From: CAYNOZ01 sp964398955
GTDB taxonomy: Archaea; Methanobacteriota_B; Thermococci; Thermococcales; CAYNOZ01
NCBI GenBank assembly: GCA_964398955.1
Contig: CAYNOZ010000021.1
Span: 1 to 21,263 of the forward strand
DNA length: 21,263 nt
Direction: 5' to 3'
Positions 1-6,610 of this stretch are shown in pieces. How positions within the stretch are numbered: position 1 is the first letter of the stretch; each line of letters starts with the position of its first letter. The notes under the pieces were generated by a model. It was not told the origin of the DNA, searched no databases, and saw only the letters and a list, made by a program, of their open reading frames with translations. The translations under genes and the position numbers were made by a program.

Positions 1-3
1 TTT

Positions 4-1011
4 TTATTTTTGTTTGATTTTGTATTTTCTTGCTTTGTTTTTTCCTTCTGATTTGATTAGGTTGTAGTGTTCCATTTTTTCTAGGTATTTTCTTAGGGTT
101 CTGTTGCTTCTTGGTTCTTGTATTTTTTTTCTGTATTTTTTGTATAGTGTTCCTGGTTTTATGGTTTTTTCTTTTTTTATTATTTTGTAGAGGGTTTTTT
201 GGTGGTCGTTTAGGTTGTCTATGTTTTTTTGTTTTGTTTCTTGTTTTCCGGTTGGTATTGATTTTTGTATTATTTGGTCTGTTATTTTTTCTTTTCTTTG
301 TTTTTCTGCTTTTCTTGCTGCTGCTCTTAGTATTCCTATTGCTATTCTTGCGTCTCCGTTTGATGCTTTTGTTATTTGTTTTAGTTGTTTGTTTTTGATT
401 GATCCGGGTTTGAGTCCCCATTCTGCTCTGTCTTTGAGGATTGATGTTAGTTCTTTTACTGAGTAGGGGTTGAATTTTACTTGGGTTATGCTTCTGAATC
501 TGCTTCTTATTCTTTCGTCCATGTCTGCGAAGAATGGTTCTAGTACGTTTGATATTATTATGAGTGTTATGTTTGGTATGGTGTATAGGTCGTATAGGAC
601 TTTTTTGTCTTCTAGTTGGTCGGCTTCGTCTAGTATTACTATGTATGGCATTTTTTGATAGTTTTTGAGTCTTTCTATCATTTCGTCTTTTGGCGTGCTT
701 TGTCGGTGGATGTCTATTGTTTGGTTTAGGTTTTCAAGTAGTCTGTAGAGTACTTTGAATCTGTTGTAGTCTTGCCAGCAGTTTATGTATTGGTACTCTA
801 TGTCTAGTATTTGTTCTCTTAGTTGTTCGACTACGTATTTGGAGATGCATGTTTTACCTACTCCACTAGGTCCGTAGAATAAGGTATTTTCTGCATCGTA
901 ACCGTTTTTTAATGGTTTTAAGTTATCTGCAAGGATCTGTGTTTCCTGATCCCTGTGCTTAACTTCTTTAGGTATGAATTCATCCTGTAGCACGCGAGCG
1001 TCTAATATCAT
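4..1011 (-). CDS. orc1: Orc1/Cdc6-type replication initiator ATPase
   Basis: AAA+ ATPase that binds replication origins and helps load the MCM helicase. The 335-residue protein has Walker A GPSGVGKT (47-54), Walker B VILDEAD (125-131), a sensor-1 Asn near 155, an IRSRF arginine-finger segment (168-172), a sensor-2 stretch GDARIAIGILRAA, and a basic C-terminal winged helix expected to contact DNA. It is somewhat shorter than typical family members (about 380-420). The start ATG has no clear Shine-Dalgarno but has an AT-rich TATA-like stretch 25-35 bases upstream, so a leaderless mRNA is likely. Initiator genes often sit beside origins, but I see no origin recognition box copies in the short upstream gap. 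Coding-strand composition is odd: downstream of Walker A (window below about 845) nearly all third positions are A or C, while the N-terminal part is balanced. Family call is firm; which paralogue is unknown. Confidence 0.95.
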   Translation of the reverse strand: MILDARVLQDEFIPKEVKHRDQETQILADNLKPLKNGYDAENTLFYGPSGVGKTCISKYVVEQLREQILDIEYQYINCWQDYNRFKVLYRLLENLNQTIDIHRQSTPKDEMIERLKNYQKMPYIVILDEADQLEDKKVLYDLYTIPNITLIIISNVLEPFFADMDERIRSRFRSITQVKFNPYSVKELTSILKDRAEWGLKPGSIKNKQLKQITKASNGDARIAIGILRAAARKAEKQRKEKITDQIIQKSIPTGKQETKQKNIDNLNDHQKTLYKIIKKEKTIKPGTLYKKYRKKIQEPRSNRTLRKYLEKMEHYNLIKSEGKNKARKYKIKQK

Positions 1012-1083
1012 ATTATCAAATTTTAGGAAGGATACTATTAAAATATTCTCCTAATAGAATAAATTATCCAAAAATCATTTTCT
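1012..1083 (-). promoter_or_regulatory. orc1 upstream region with small inverted repeat
   Basis: This 72-base gap lies between the pirin stop and the orc1 start, both on the minus strand. It contains a perfect 6-base inverted repeat, ctatta at 1035-1040 and taatag at 1052-1057, around an AT-rich core that could serve as the orc1 TATA element. It could be an initiator-binding operator or only the promoter. No G-rich origin recognition box is visible. Confidence 0.3.
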
Positions 1084-1839
1084 TCAATCCACAAAAGATC
1101 CATGTTGATTAATCGGTTCTTTATGAGGTTTTCCAGCGATAAACACAAATTCTAATTCCATATCTGCTTCTATATCCAATATTAATTTTTCTTCATCATC
1201 ATTAAATATTAAATTGCCTGAAACAACCTTAAAAACTTCTTTATCCACCTCTATACTTCCTTCACCATCAATAACATAAATTAATCCATTGTGATCTGCT
1301 TCAAACTTCCTCTGAATATCAGTTCCATCCAATTCTATGTGCTCATATTTAATCTCTGTCTTCACTTCGGTAGGGTTCCCTTTTCCAACAACTGTTTTGA
1401 TGGTTTTTCCATTCTCTTCTTTTACAGGAATTTTATCTTTGGGTACTATCTGGTAATCAGGTTCTATTTTCTTCAATTTCTTCGGTAGATTCACCCATAG
1501 CTGAATCCCATGACTTATTTTATCTGATCCAGGCATTTCAGAATGTTTAACTCCTTTTCCCATAGTAATTCTTTGAAGTCCTCCTTCTTCGACGGTTGCT
1601 TCATTACCTGAGGAATCTTTATGTATAAAGGAACCTTCAAGCATGTAGGTTAAAGCTTCAAATCCTCTATGAGGGTGTTCAGGAAATCCTGCAGATGGTT
1701 TCACAGTGAATTCGTCGATCAGTACAAAAGGATCAACATTCATTAGTTGATTAGTTGGGAAACCTCTTTTTACAGAAGCTCCTTCTCCTTCAGACATATT
1801 TTTAGCATCTATAATTTTTAATTTATTCATATTTTTCAT
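1084..1839 (-). CDS. Pirin family protein (bicupin, Fe-binding)
   Basis: Pirins are bicupin non-haem iron proteins; some have quercetin 2,3-dioxygenase activity and others act as redox sensors or transcription cofactors. With the start at 1839 (251 residues) the metal ligands are His55 and His57 in HPHRGFEALTYMLEG, then His99 and Glu101 in GVKHSEMP, matching the pirin metal site. The reading frame extends upstream to an ATG at 1890, but those 17 residues are basic and not pirin-like. The 1839 start gives ligand positions almost the same as characterised pirins and has a TATA-like element (aacttaaattc) about 24 bases upstream, suggesting a leaderless transcript. An ATG at 1830 is also possible. 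The second cupin half (from about 150) is present. It is followed by orc1 on the same strand after 72 bases; no functional link is evident. The physiological substrate is unknown. Confidence 0.9.
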   Translation of the reverse strand: MKNMNKLKIIDAKNMSEGEGASVKRGFPTNQLMNVDPFVLIDEFTVKPSAGFPEHPHRGFEALTYMLEGSFIHKDSSGNEATVEEGGLQRITMGKGVKHSEMPGSDKISHGIQLWVNLPKKLKKIEPDYQIVPKDKIPVKEENGKTIKTVVGKGNPTEVKTEIKYEHIELDGTDIQRKFEADHNGLIYVIDGEGSIEVDKEVFKVVSGNLIFNDDEEKLILDIEADMELEFVFIAGKPHKEPINQHGSFVD

Positions 1840-2028
1840 ATGGATTCCATTAAAGAATTTAAGTTTTTTCAAAAAAACTTTTCGGTTCAAATTAACTGAT
1901 TATTACTTTAGTTGGTTAAAATATTTTGATTTAAGGATTTATGATTATTTTTCCTATTTTCTGTTTTTCATACCCAAGTTTTTTATGGTCAGGTGGATAA
2001 CTGGTATTGAATATTAAGGTGATTTATT
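1840..2028. promoter_or_regulatory. Divergent promoter region, pirin (-) and eif5A (+)
   Basis: AT-rich spacer between divergent genes. A TATA-like stretch (gttaaaatatttt) lies near 1915-1927 and another T-rich one (ttttttatgg) near 1979-1988, the latter better placed for eif5A. The eif5A ribosome binding site AAGGTGAT is at 2016-2023, five bases before its ATG. Confidence 0.5.
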
Positions 2029-2430
2029 ATGGGAGGAAAGAGAAGAGCTCAGATGGGAGATCTTAAAGAAGGAAGATCAATTATTATAGATGATGAACCT
2101 TGTGAGGTTATTGATTATCAAACTTCATCCCCTGGTAAGCATGGTTCTACGAAAGTTAGGATATCTGCGGTAGGGATTTTCGATGGTAAGAAGAGAACTA
2201 TGTCGAAGCCTAAGGATTCTAATATTGAAGTTCCAATTTTAGATAATAAAACTGGCCAGGTAATATCCATTTCTGGTGGAAGTATTCAGTTAATGGATAT
2301 GGAAAGTTATGAGACTTTAGATGTGGCTATGGAGAATGTTAATGAAGATATTAGAGATGATATAGATGAGGGGATTGAAGTTAATTACGTTGAAACCTTA
2401 GGCAGGATTAGAGTAGAAAGTATAGATTAA
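2029..2430 (+). CDS. eif5A: Translation initiation factor 5A (aIF5A)
   Basis: Archaeal homologue of eIF5A, which binds the ribosomal E site and relieves stalling during peptide-bond formation. The 133-residue protein has the expected two parts: an N-terminal SH3-like barrel with the hypusination loop SSPGKHGSTK, where Lys37 should become hypusine or deoxyhypusine, and a C-terminal OB fold containing IQLMDMESYETLDV. The start is set by AAGGTGAT five bases upstream; an internal Met9 lacks such a site. Length and domain order are normal for archaea (about 130). It is monocistronic in this window, with balanced codon use, and is followed by a T-rich tract after a scaffold gap. Deoxyhypusine synthase is not in the window. 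Identification is secure. Confidence 0.98.
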   Translation: MGGKRRAQMGDLKEGRSIIIDDEPCEVIDYQTSSPGKHGSTKVRISAVGIFDGKKRTMSKPKDSNIEVPILDNKTGQVISISGGSIQLMDMESYETLDVAMENVNEDIRDDIDEGIEVNYVETLGRIRVESID

Positions 2431-2443
2431 AGAAATATATTCT

Positions 2444-2543
2444 NNNNNNNNNNNNNNNNNNNNNNNNNNNNNNNNNNNNNNNNNNNNNNNNNNNNNNNNN
2501 NNNNNNNNNNNNNNNNNNNNNNNNNNNNNNNNNNNNNNNNNNN
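2444..2543. other. Scaffold gap (100 N)
   Basis: Exactly 100 unknown bases, the conventional filler for a gap of unknown size. The left flank ends in attct and the right flank begins with an attcta tandem repeat, so the gap probably lies in or beside a repeat array between the convergent eif5A and antiporter genes. Confidence 0.98.
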
Positions 2544-2567
2544 ATTCTAATTCTAATTCTAATTCTA
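2544..2567. repeat. Hexanucleotide tandem repeat (ATTCTA)x4
   Basis: Four perfect copies of attcta abut the scaffold gap, and the base run before the gap (attct, 2439-2443) is one truncated copy. The true array length cannot be seen. It is noncoding, between two convergent genes. Confidence 0.85.
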
Positions 2568-2592
2568 ATTTTTTTGTTTATTTTTTCTGTTC
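2568..2592 (+). terminator. T-rich terminator tract after eif5A
   Basis: Long T runs (ttttttt and tttattttttct) without a strong hairpin, as expected for archaeal U-tract termination. It is placed to end eif5A transcription before the convergent antiporter gene. The region also begins a long T+G-rich patch, so the tract could simply reflect composition. Confidence 0.4.
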
Positions 2593-2594
2593 TG

Positions 2595-3779
2595 TTATTC
2601 TGCTACTTTTATTAGTTTTTTCATTGCTATTGGTGTTGTTAGTGATGTGATCATTGCCATTAGTATTATTGCTGAGAATATTTGGTTGTTTATTAGTCCT
2701 GATTCTAGTGCTATGTTTGCTACTATTAGTTCGACTGCTCCTCTTGCGTTCATTCCTATTCCAACTATTAGTGAGTCTTTTTTATTTAATCCGCTGATAA
2801 TTGCTCCTATTCCGCTTCCAGCTATTTTTCCTATGAATGCTATCACGGTTATTATGATTAGGGGCATGCCGAATGCTGCTTTGGTGAGGGTCATTGAGAA
2901 TCCTACCCAGGCGAAGAAGATTGGTGCGAAGAATCCCCATATCCATGTGGATATTTCTTCTTTTTCTCTTTCCCCTACCATTGGTCCGATGATTAGTCCT
3001 GCTAGGTAAGCTCCTATCATTGCATGTAGGCCTGATATTTCTGCTATTATTGCTAGTGCTGTGACTATGCTCAGTGTTATTCCTAGGTTTTCTGATTTTG
3101 AGCTTCCTCTGATCTTTATTTTGTATTTTTTTATTATTTTAGGGCCTATGTATAGAGTTGTTAGTAGGAATATTATTGCTATTCCTATTTCTCTTATTAG
3201 TATTAGGTTTGTTGGTATTTTTCCTAGGTCGACTATGCTTAGTAGTATTGATAGTATGAATATTCCTAGTACGTCGTCTATTACTGCGGCTCCTATGATT
3301 GTTGATCCGGGGTCTGAGTTTAGTTTTCCCATTTCTATTAGTACGGATACTGATAGGGCTACGGCTGTTATGGACATTGAGACGGCTAGGAATAGTGATC
3401 CTAGGTAGTTTAGTCCGAGGTAGATTCCTGCTCCGTATCCTAGGGTTAGTGGAAGTGTCATTCCTCCTATTGCTGCTGAGAAGGCGCTTTTTCCTGATTT
3501 GAAAAGTCTTGTTAGGTTTGTTTCGAGTCCAGCGCCTAGCATTAGTAGTATTCTTCCTAGGTCTATTACTATCATAATTTCTTTGCTTGCACGTTCTTTT
3601 GATATGAAATTTGCGATTTCCGGGCCTATTATTGGTTCTAGTATTATGATTGCTAGGGGTCCTACTATGATTCCTCCTATTATTTCTCCGACGATTCTTG
3701 GTTGGCCTATTCTTTCACTTAAATGCCCTAGGTAGGTTGCTGAAACTAGTAGTATTAGGAGATAGATGAAGCCTATCAT
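2595..3779 (-). CDS. CPA2-family cation:proton antiporter
   Basis: Polytopic membrane protein of the monovalent cation:proton antiporter-2 family (NapA/KefB-like), exchanging Na+ or K+ for H+. The 394 residues are almost entirely hydrophobic helices (about 12-13), with the signature Asp168-Asp169 pair in AAVIDDVLGI typical of electrogenic NapA-type transporters, a preceding unwound-helix motif SITAVALSVSVL (136-147), and a late GMNARGAVE segment with the conserved Arg. There is no C-terminal RCK/TrkA domain, so it is a membrane core only. The start at 3779 is the first Met, with purine-rich agagagaaa just before it and a TATA-like element (attacttaatc) near 3805-3815. The gene is divergent from a small winged-helix gene that could regulate it. 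The whole coding strand is A+C-biased. Ion specificity cannot be read from the sequence. Confidence 0.93.
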   Translation of the reverse strand: MIGFIYLLILLVSATYLGHLSERIGQPRIVGEIIGGIIVGPLAIIILEPIIGPEIANFISKERASKEIMIVIDLGRILLMLGAGLETNLTRLFKSGKSAFSAAIGGMTLPLTLGYGAGIYLGLNYLGSLFLAVSMSITAVALSVSVLIEMGKLNSDPGSTIIGAAVIDDVLGIFILSILLSIVDLGKIPTNLILIREIGIAIIFLLTTLYIGPKIIKKYKIKIRGSSKSENLGITLSIVTALAIIAEISGLHAMIGAYLAGLIIGPMVGEREKEEISTWIWGFFAPIFFAWVGFSMTLTKAAFGMPLIIITVIAFIGKIAGSGIGAIISGLNKKDSLIVGIGMNARGAVELIVANIALESGLINNQIFSAIILMAMITSLTTPIAMKKLIKVAE

Positions 3780-3865
3780 TTTTCTCTCTTAGTTTTAGGG
3801 ATGTGTGATTAAGTAATTTTTCGAAAAATATTTAACATTTGAACTGAATCTATTAATGTGAGAAA
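3780..3865. promoter_or_regulatory. Divergent promoters, antiporter (-) and winged-helix gene (+)
   Basis: An 86-base intergenic region. The plus-strand TATA-like box aaatatttaac (about 3827-3837) lies about 30 bases before the ATG at 3866. A minus-strand TATA-like stretch lies near 3805-3815. The palindrome ttcgaa (3818-3823) sits between them and could be an operator, though six bases is weak evidence. Confidence 0.45.
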
Positions 3866-4090
3866 ATGGATCATCAAAAAGTTTTAGAGGTTATAGGGGA
3901 GAAAGGTCCTTTAACGGCGGAAGAATTATCTGAAGAGTTTGAGGAAGGAGTTATGAAAGTGAGGAAAGAGTTAATGAGGCTTTCAGAGGAGAATTTAGTT
4001 GAAAGTTTTGAAGAGAAGGGTAAGATTAAGTGGGTTCTTAAGGAAGAGGATGAGGAAGAGAAGAAGATGGAGAGGAGGGCTTTCCAGTAG
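3866..4090 (+). CDS. Small winged-helix DNA-binding protein
   Basis: A 74-residue acidic protein. Residues 1-50 read as a winged helix-turn-helix: helix 1 (HQKVLEVIGEKG), PLTAEELSEEF as helix 2 and turn, a recognition helix around EGVMKVRKELMRLSEENLV, then a wing strand pair ending KIKWVL. This resembles MarR/ArsR-like or TFE-like folds but I cannot assign a family. The C-terminus is a charged tail (EEDEEEKKMERRAFQ). There are no ligand-binding cysteines. A leaderless start is likely, since the TATA-like box is about 30 bases upstream. Divergence from the antiporter and a hairpin at its own stop codon are compatible with a local regulator, but that is inference. Codon usage is purine-rich, unlike its flanks. 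Confidence 0.7.
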   Translation: MDHQKVLEVIGEKGPLTAEELSEEFEEGVMKVRKELMRLSEENLVESFEEKGKIKWVLKEEDEEEKKMERRAFQ

Positions 4091-4121
4091 GGTTTCTTGG
4101 TTTTGTCACCACAACCCCTAC
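4087..4121. repeat. Inverted repeat at the end of the winged-helix gene
   Basis: Outer arms gtaggg (4087-4092) and ccctac (4116-4121) plus inner arms tggt (4098-4101) and acca (4108-4111) form a two-part imperfect hairpin that begins in the stop codon. It is GC-richer than its surroundings. No T run follows, so a classical intrinsic terminator is not obvious; it could be an operator or mRNA 3' structure. Confidence 0.5.
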
Positions 4122-4138
4122 ACATAAGTGTTCAATAA

Positions 4139-4150
4139 TATTTAAATATG
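4139..4150 (+). promoter_or_regulatory. TATA-like box for the iscU-like gene
   Basis: The stretch atttaaatatg lies 17-27 bases before the ATG at 4167, consistent with a leaderless or nearly leaderless mRNA. An internal GGTGA at 4169-4173, five bases before a second in-frame ATG at 4179, is an alternative start signal. Confidence 0.5.
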
Positions 4151-4166
4151 TAGAATATAAATCTTT

Positions 4167-4781
4167 ATGGTGAAGAGAATGCCACTCGAATATTCAGACG
4201 AAGTAATGGACTACTTCAAGAACCCAAAAAACTCAGGGAAAATAGAAAACCCAGACATAACAGCAAAAGCAGGAAGCATAGCATGTGGAGACATGCTAAA
4301 ACTATACATGAACGTCAACGACCAAGAAATAATAGAAGACATGAAATTCGAATCCTTCGGATGCGCAGCAAACATAGCAACCAGCTCCAAAATGACAGAA
4401 ATAGCAAAAGGAAAAACAATAGAAGAAGCCAAACAAATAACATTCAAAGACATAATAGACGCATTAGAAGGACTACCAAACATAAAATACCACTGCTCAA
4501 ACCTGTCAATAGAAGCCCTAAACCTAGCACTGAGCAAATACGAAATACTGCAAAACAAAAAAGAAATAAACAAAGAATTCGCCAAACAAGTCCTAAAAGC
4601 AGTACTAGACCCAAGAACAGGAAAAGACATCATAACAGAAAACAAACTAAAAAACCTAGAAGTAAAAAACGAAAAAATAACAATAGAAGTCAAAGAAGAA
4701 GACGAACCAGAACTAATAAAAGAACAAATAAAAGAAGCCTTCGAAGGACTAAAAATCAAACTAAACATAAAATTCACCTAA
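4167..4781 (+). CDS. IscU-like Fe-S scaffold fused to a MIP18/DUF59-like domain
   Basis: Residues 5-125 form an IscU/SufU-type scaffold on which Fe-S clusters are built. The three ligand cysteines are present: Cys40 in IACGD (with Asp42), Cys66 in FGCAANIATSSKMTE and Cys110 in LPNIKYHCSNLSIEAL. Residues 135-204 (beginning AKQVLKAVLDPRTGKDI) fit the MIP18/DUF59 pattern of SufT/PaaD-like assembly factors: alternating strands and a final helix-strand, without cysteine. The fusion suggests scaffold and transfer functions in one polypeptide. ATG 4167 follows a TATA box; ATG 4179 (MPLEYSDEVM) is preceded by GGTGA and is equally good. No cysteine desulfurase is adjacent. Asp codons are almost all GAC and the coding strand is extremely A+C-rich. 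IscU identity is firm; the second domain is assigned by pattern only. Confidence 0.9.
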   Translation: MVKRMPLEYSDEVMDYFKNPKNSGKIENPDITAKAGSIACGDMLKLYMNVNDQEIIEDMKFESFGCAANIATSSKMTEIAKGKTIEEAKQITFKDIIDALEGLPNIKYHCSNLSIEALNLALSKYEILQNKKEINKEFAKQVLKAVLDPRTGKDIITENKLKNLEVKNEKITIEVKEEDEPELIKEQIKEAFEGLKIKLNIKFT

Positions 4782-4827
4782 AAAACAAAAACCAAAAAAA
4801 ACCAAAAAAATACCCAAAACAAAATAA
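4782..4827 (-). terminator. U-rich terminator for the IMPase-family gene
   Basis: Read on the minus strand, the spacer between the convergent genes holds runs of 5-9 T separated by GG, with no hairpin. This fits archaeal termination of the minus-strand phosphatase gene. It lies in a patch that is A+C-rich on the plus strand, so composition alone could explain it. Confidence 0.4.
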
Positions 4828-4833
4828 AAATAT

Positions 4834-5583
4834 CTAACTAATTCTGTCTAAAACATCTTTATGGATTTCCCCATTACTAAAAAGAAATCCACCCTCTTCT
4901 AAAACAAACTCATCCCCACTAAGATCAGAAACCATCCCACCAGACTCCTCAACCAACAAAGAACCAGCAGCAATATCCCACTCAAAAGTCTTAAAAGTTA
5001 AATAACCATCCAACCTACCCGCAGAAACATAAGCAAGAGAAAGAGCGCACGAACCAAACTTCCTCACCTTAGAAATATCAGGAATCAACCTCTCCATAGA
5101 TTCAACACTTCTCCAATCCTTAAAATGAGAAACCTCAACAATAGAATCACCTAACCCCCTACCAGAAGACTTAATCCTCTCACCATTCAAAAAAGCACCA
5201 ACACCTCTCACAGCCTTAAAAAGCTCATCCCTAATAGGATCATAAACAACACCCAAAACAACAGAATCATCACTCCTCAAACCAATCGAAACACTAACAA
5301 ACGGAATACCACTAGAATAATTAACAGTACCATCAACCGGATCAATAACCCAAGTCAAATCACTATCCCCTAAAGAACCTCTCTCCTCAGTTAAAAACGA
5401 AAAATCGTAACCAGGAACATCCAAAAAATCAATAACCTTCTTCTCAATATCCCTATCAACCTGAAGCTTAACATCTCCAGGCTCCCTCATCAAAACCTCC
5501 TTACTTCTATCCCAATTATCCCTAACCATCTCACCAGCCAACTTAGCAGCATCCACCGCCAAATCCACCCAATCTTCTTCCAT
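4834..5583 (-). CDS. Inositol monophosphatase / archaeal FBPase-family phosphatase
   Basis: Mg2+-dependent sugar-phosphate phosphatase. Archaeal members act on inositol-1-phosphate and often on fructose-1,6-bisphosphate, so a gluconeogenic or compatible-solute role is possible. The 249 residues hold the metal site: Glu66-Glu67 (TEERG), WVIDPVDGTVNY with Asp81 and Asp84, and EWDIAAG with Asp203. Length fits the family (about 250). The frame is open upstream to 5655, but those 24 residues (rich in Phe, Cys, Tyr) are not family-like. ATG 5583 begins MEEDWVDLAV, as expected, with a TATA-like stretch about 25-35 bases upstream. The coding strand is T+G-rich, opposite to the convergent iscU-like gene, because both share one A+C-rich plus-strand patch. 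Substrate unproven. Confidence 0.93.
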   Translation of the reverse strand: MEEDWVDLAVDAAKLAGEMVRDNWDRSKEVLMREPGDVKLQVDRDIEKKVIDFLDVPGYDFSFLTEERGSLGDSDLTWVIDPVDGTVNYSSGIPFVSVSIGLRSDDSVVLGVVYDPIRDELFKAVRGVGAFLNGERIKSSGRGLGDSIVEVSHFKDWRSVESMERLIPDISKVRKFGSCALSLAYVSAGRLDGYLTFKTFEWDIAAGSLLVEESGGMVSDLSGDEFVLEEGGFLFSNGEIHKDVLDRIS

Positions 5584-5709
5584 AACAACAATAAATAAAG
5601 AACAAAATATAAAATATTTACCCCGATAAAAACAACAAAAATATATAAACAGCAAAATAAAAAATACCTAAAACCAAATGAAATCCAAACTAACCAACGA
5701 GGAAACAAA
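5584..5709. promoter_or_regulatory. Divergent promoters, phosphatase (-) and crcB pair (+)
   Basis: The plus-strand TATA-like box aatatataaac (about 5639-5650) and a minus-strand one (near 5606-5617) lie back to back. The crcB1 ribosome binding site is gagga at 5699-5703. A 19-codon ORF (5678-5737) begins about 30 bases after the TATA-like box and overlaps the crcB1 start in another frame. I found no fluoride-riboswitch consensus. Confidence 0.5.
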
Positions 5710-6084
5710 ATGCAGAGTAAAACCATTGAGTACCTAGAAATAGTAGCATTAATAGCACTAGGCGGATTTGCAGGATCCAACATAAGATACCTACTTGGAT
5801 CGGCAATACCAGGCATAGAATCAACTTTAATTGTTAACGGAGTAGGAAGTTTCCTCTTAGGTTTCCTACTTTATGAATCCATTCACATAGGAATTTTCTC
5901 CAAAAAATCTAAATACGCAATAGGTACCGGATTCTTAGCCTCTCTAACCACATATAGCACATTTGCAGTACAAACATTTAGTTTACCCAGCATAGCACTA
6001 ATAAATATATTCTCTAATTACCTAGTTGGATTTACCGGAATATTTCTAGGAAGATATATAGCCCTAAATATCAGGAGGATATAA
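5710..6084 (+). CDS. crcB1: Fluoride channel subunit CrcB/Fluc 1
   Basis: Small four-helix membrane protein that exports toxic fluoride as a dimer. The 124 residues carry the family motifs GGFAGSNIRY, NGVGSFLLG and GFLASLTTYSTF (the TTFS-type fluoride and Na+ site region) plus a later NYLVG. Basic residues are concentrated in the helix 2-3 loop (SKKSK) and at the C-terminal end (NIRRI), predicting one fixed membrane orientation. It overlaps crcB2 by one base (taATG), and the two probably form an antiparallel heterodimer. The ribosome binding site is gagga at 5699-5703. Identification is secure. Confidence 0.95.
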   Translation: MQSKTIEYLEIVALIALGGFAGSNIRYLLGSAIPGIESTLIVNGVGSFLLGFLLYESIHIGIFSKKSKYAIGTGFLASLTTYSTFAVQTFSLPSIALINIFSNYLVGFTGIFLGRYIALNIRRI

Positions 6085-6431
6085 TGCAACCAGCTTATTT
6101 AGTAGGAGCGGGCGGAGTACTAGGAGCCCTACTAAGATATCTAATAACAGAAATATCAGAAGATGAAAGATTTCCAGTCTCCACATTAGCAGTCAACTCA
6201 ATAGGAAGTCTTCTACTAGGATTCATCACTTTTTCAGGACTAGAAGGAAGCATAACTCTATTCCTAGGAGTAGGAGCATGTGGATCATTCACAACATTTT
6301 CATCCTTCTCATTCGAAACCTTTAGGATGTGGGAAAAAGAAGAAAACAAAAAAGCAGTAATAAACGCCACACTAAATCTGGCACTATCATTAACATCCGT
6401 AGGAATAGGATTCCTGTTAACTAAAATCTAA
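6084..6431 (+). CDS. crcB2: Fluoride channel subunit CrcB/Fluc 2
   Basis: The second Fluc subunit, 115 residues, with GGVLGALLRYL, VNSIGSLLLG and GACGSFTTFSSF. Its positive charges lie in the helix 3-4 loop (RMWEKEENKK), the opposite side to crcB1, as expected for paired, oppositely inserted subunits. A perfect AGGAGG at 6073-6078 lies five bases before the ATG, and the start shares its A with the crcB1 stop, so translation is coupled. After it comes a gap of about 180 bases before the next gene. Confidence 0.95.
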   Translation: MQPAYLVGAGGVLGALLRYLITEISEDERFPVSTLAVNSIGSLLLGFITFSGLEGSITLFLGVGACGSFTTFSSFSFETFRMWEKEENKKAVINATLNLALSLTSVGIGFLLTKI

Positions 6432-6610
6432 TAAGGATTAAATAAAATTTACAGCAGAAAATACATCCAACTTTTTCACAAAATATTTAAACTTTTGTTG
6501 AAAAATATAATAGCAGGATAAATTTTTCGTTTTCATGAATTTTTGTGTATCATAGATTTTTTGTAAAAGATTTGTATTTGGGCACCTATTAGATTTTTTA
6601 GGTGATTTGT
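6432..6610 (+). promoter_or_regulatory. SDR gene promoter and leader with RBS-masking hairpin
   Basis: AT-rich spacer. A TATA-like stretch atatttaaac (6482-6491) could start a leader of roughly 90-100 bases. Just before the gene, caccta (6583-6588) is perfectly complementary to taggtg (6599-6604), which contains the ribosome binding site GGTGAT, with a 10-base loop. A weak AT-only stem (6500-6506 with 6522-6528) lies further upstream. No known riboswitch was recognised. Confidence 0.45.

Noticed and set aside
111..658. Plus-strand ORFs opposite orc1 rich in Phe, Leu and Val
   Set aside because: They are antisense shadows of orc1 produced by the T+G-rich strand; no domain or ribosome binding site, low-complexity sequence.
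1012..1083. Replication origin next to orc1
   Set aside because: No origin recognition box copies or repeated GC-rich motifs in the 72-base gap; the sequence downstream of orc1 lies outside the window.
4283..4837. 184-codon plus-strand ORF rich in Lys, Arg, Asn and Thr
   Set aside because: Out-of-frame shadow of the iscU-like gene created by its A+C-rich codons; runs past the real stop and has no family resemblance.
5584..5655. 24-residue N-terminal extension of the phosphatase
   Set aside because: Phe/Cys/Tyr-rich, overlaps the promoter, and the family N-terminus begins at the 5583 ATG.
5584..5709. Fluoride riboswitch before the crcB pair
   Set aside because: No GG-GAUGG-type conserved core or pseudoknot arms could be found in the leader.
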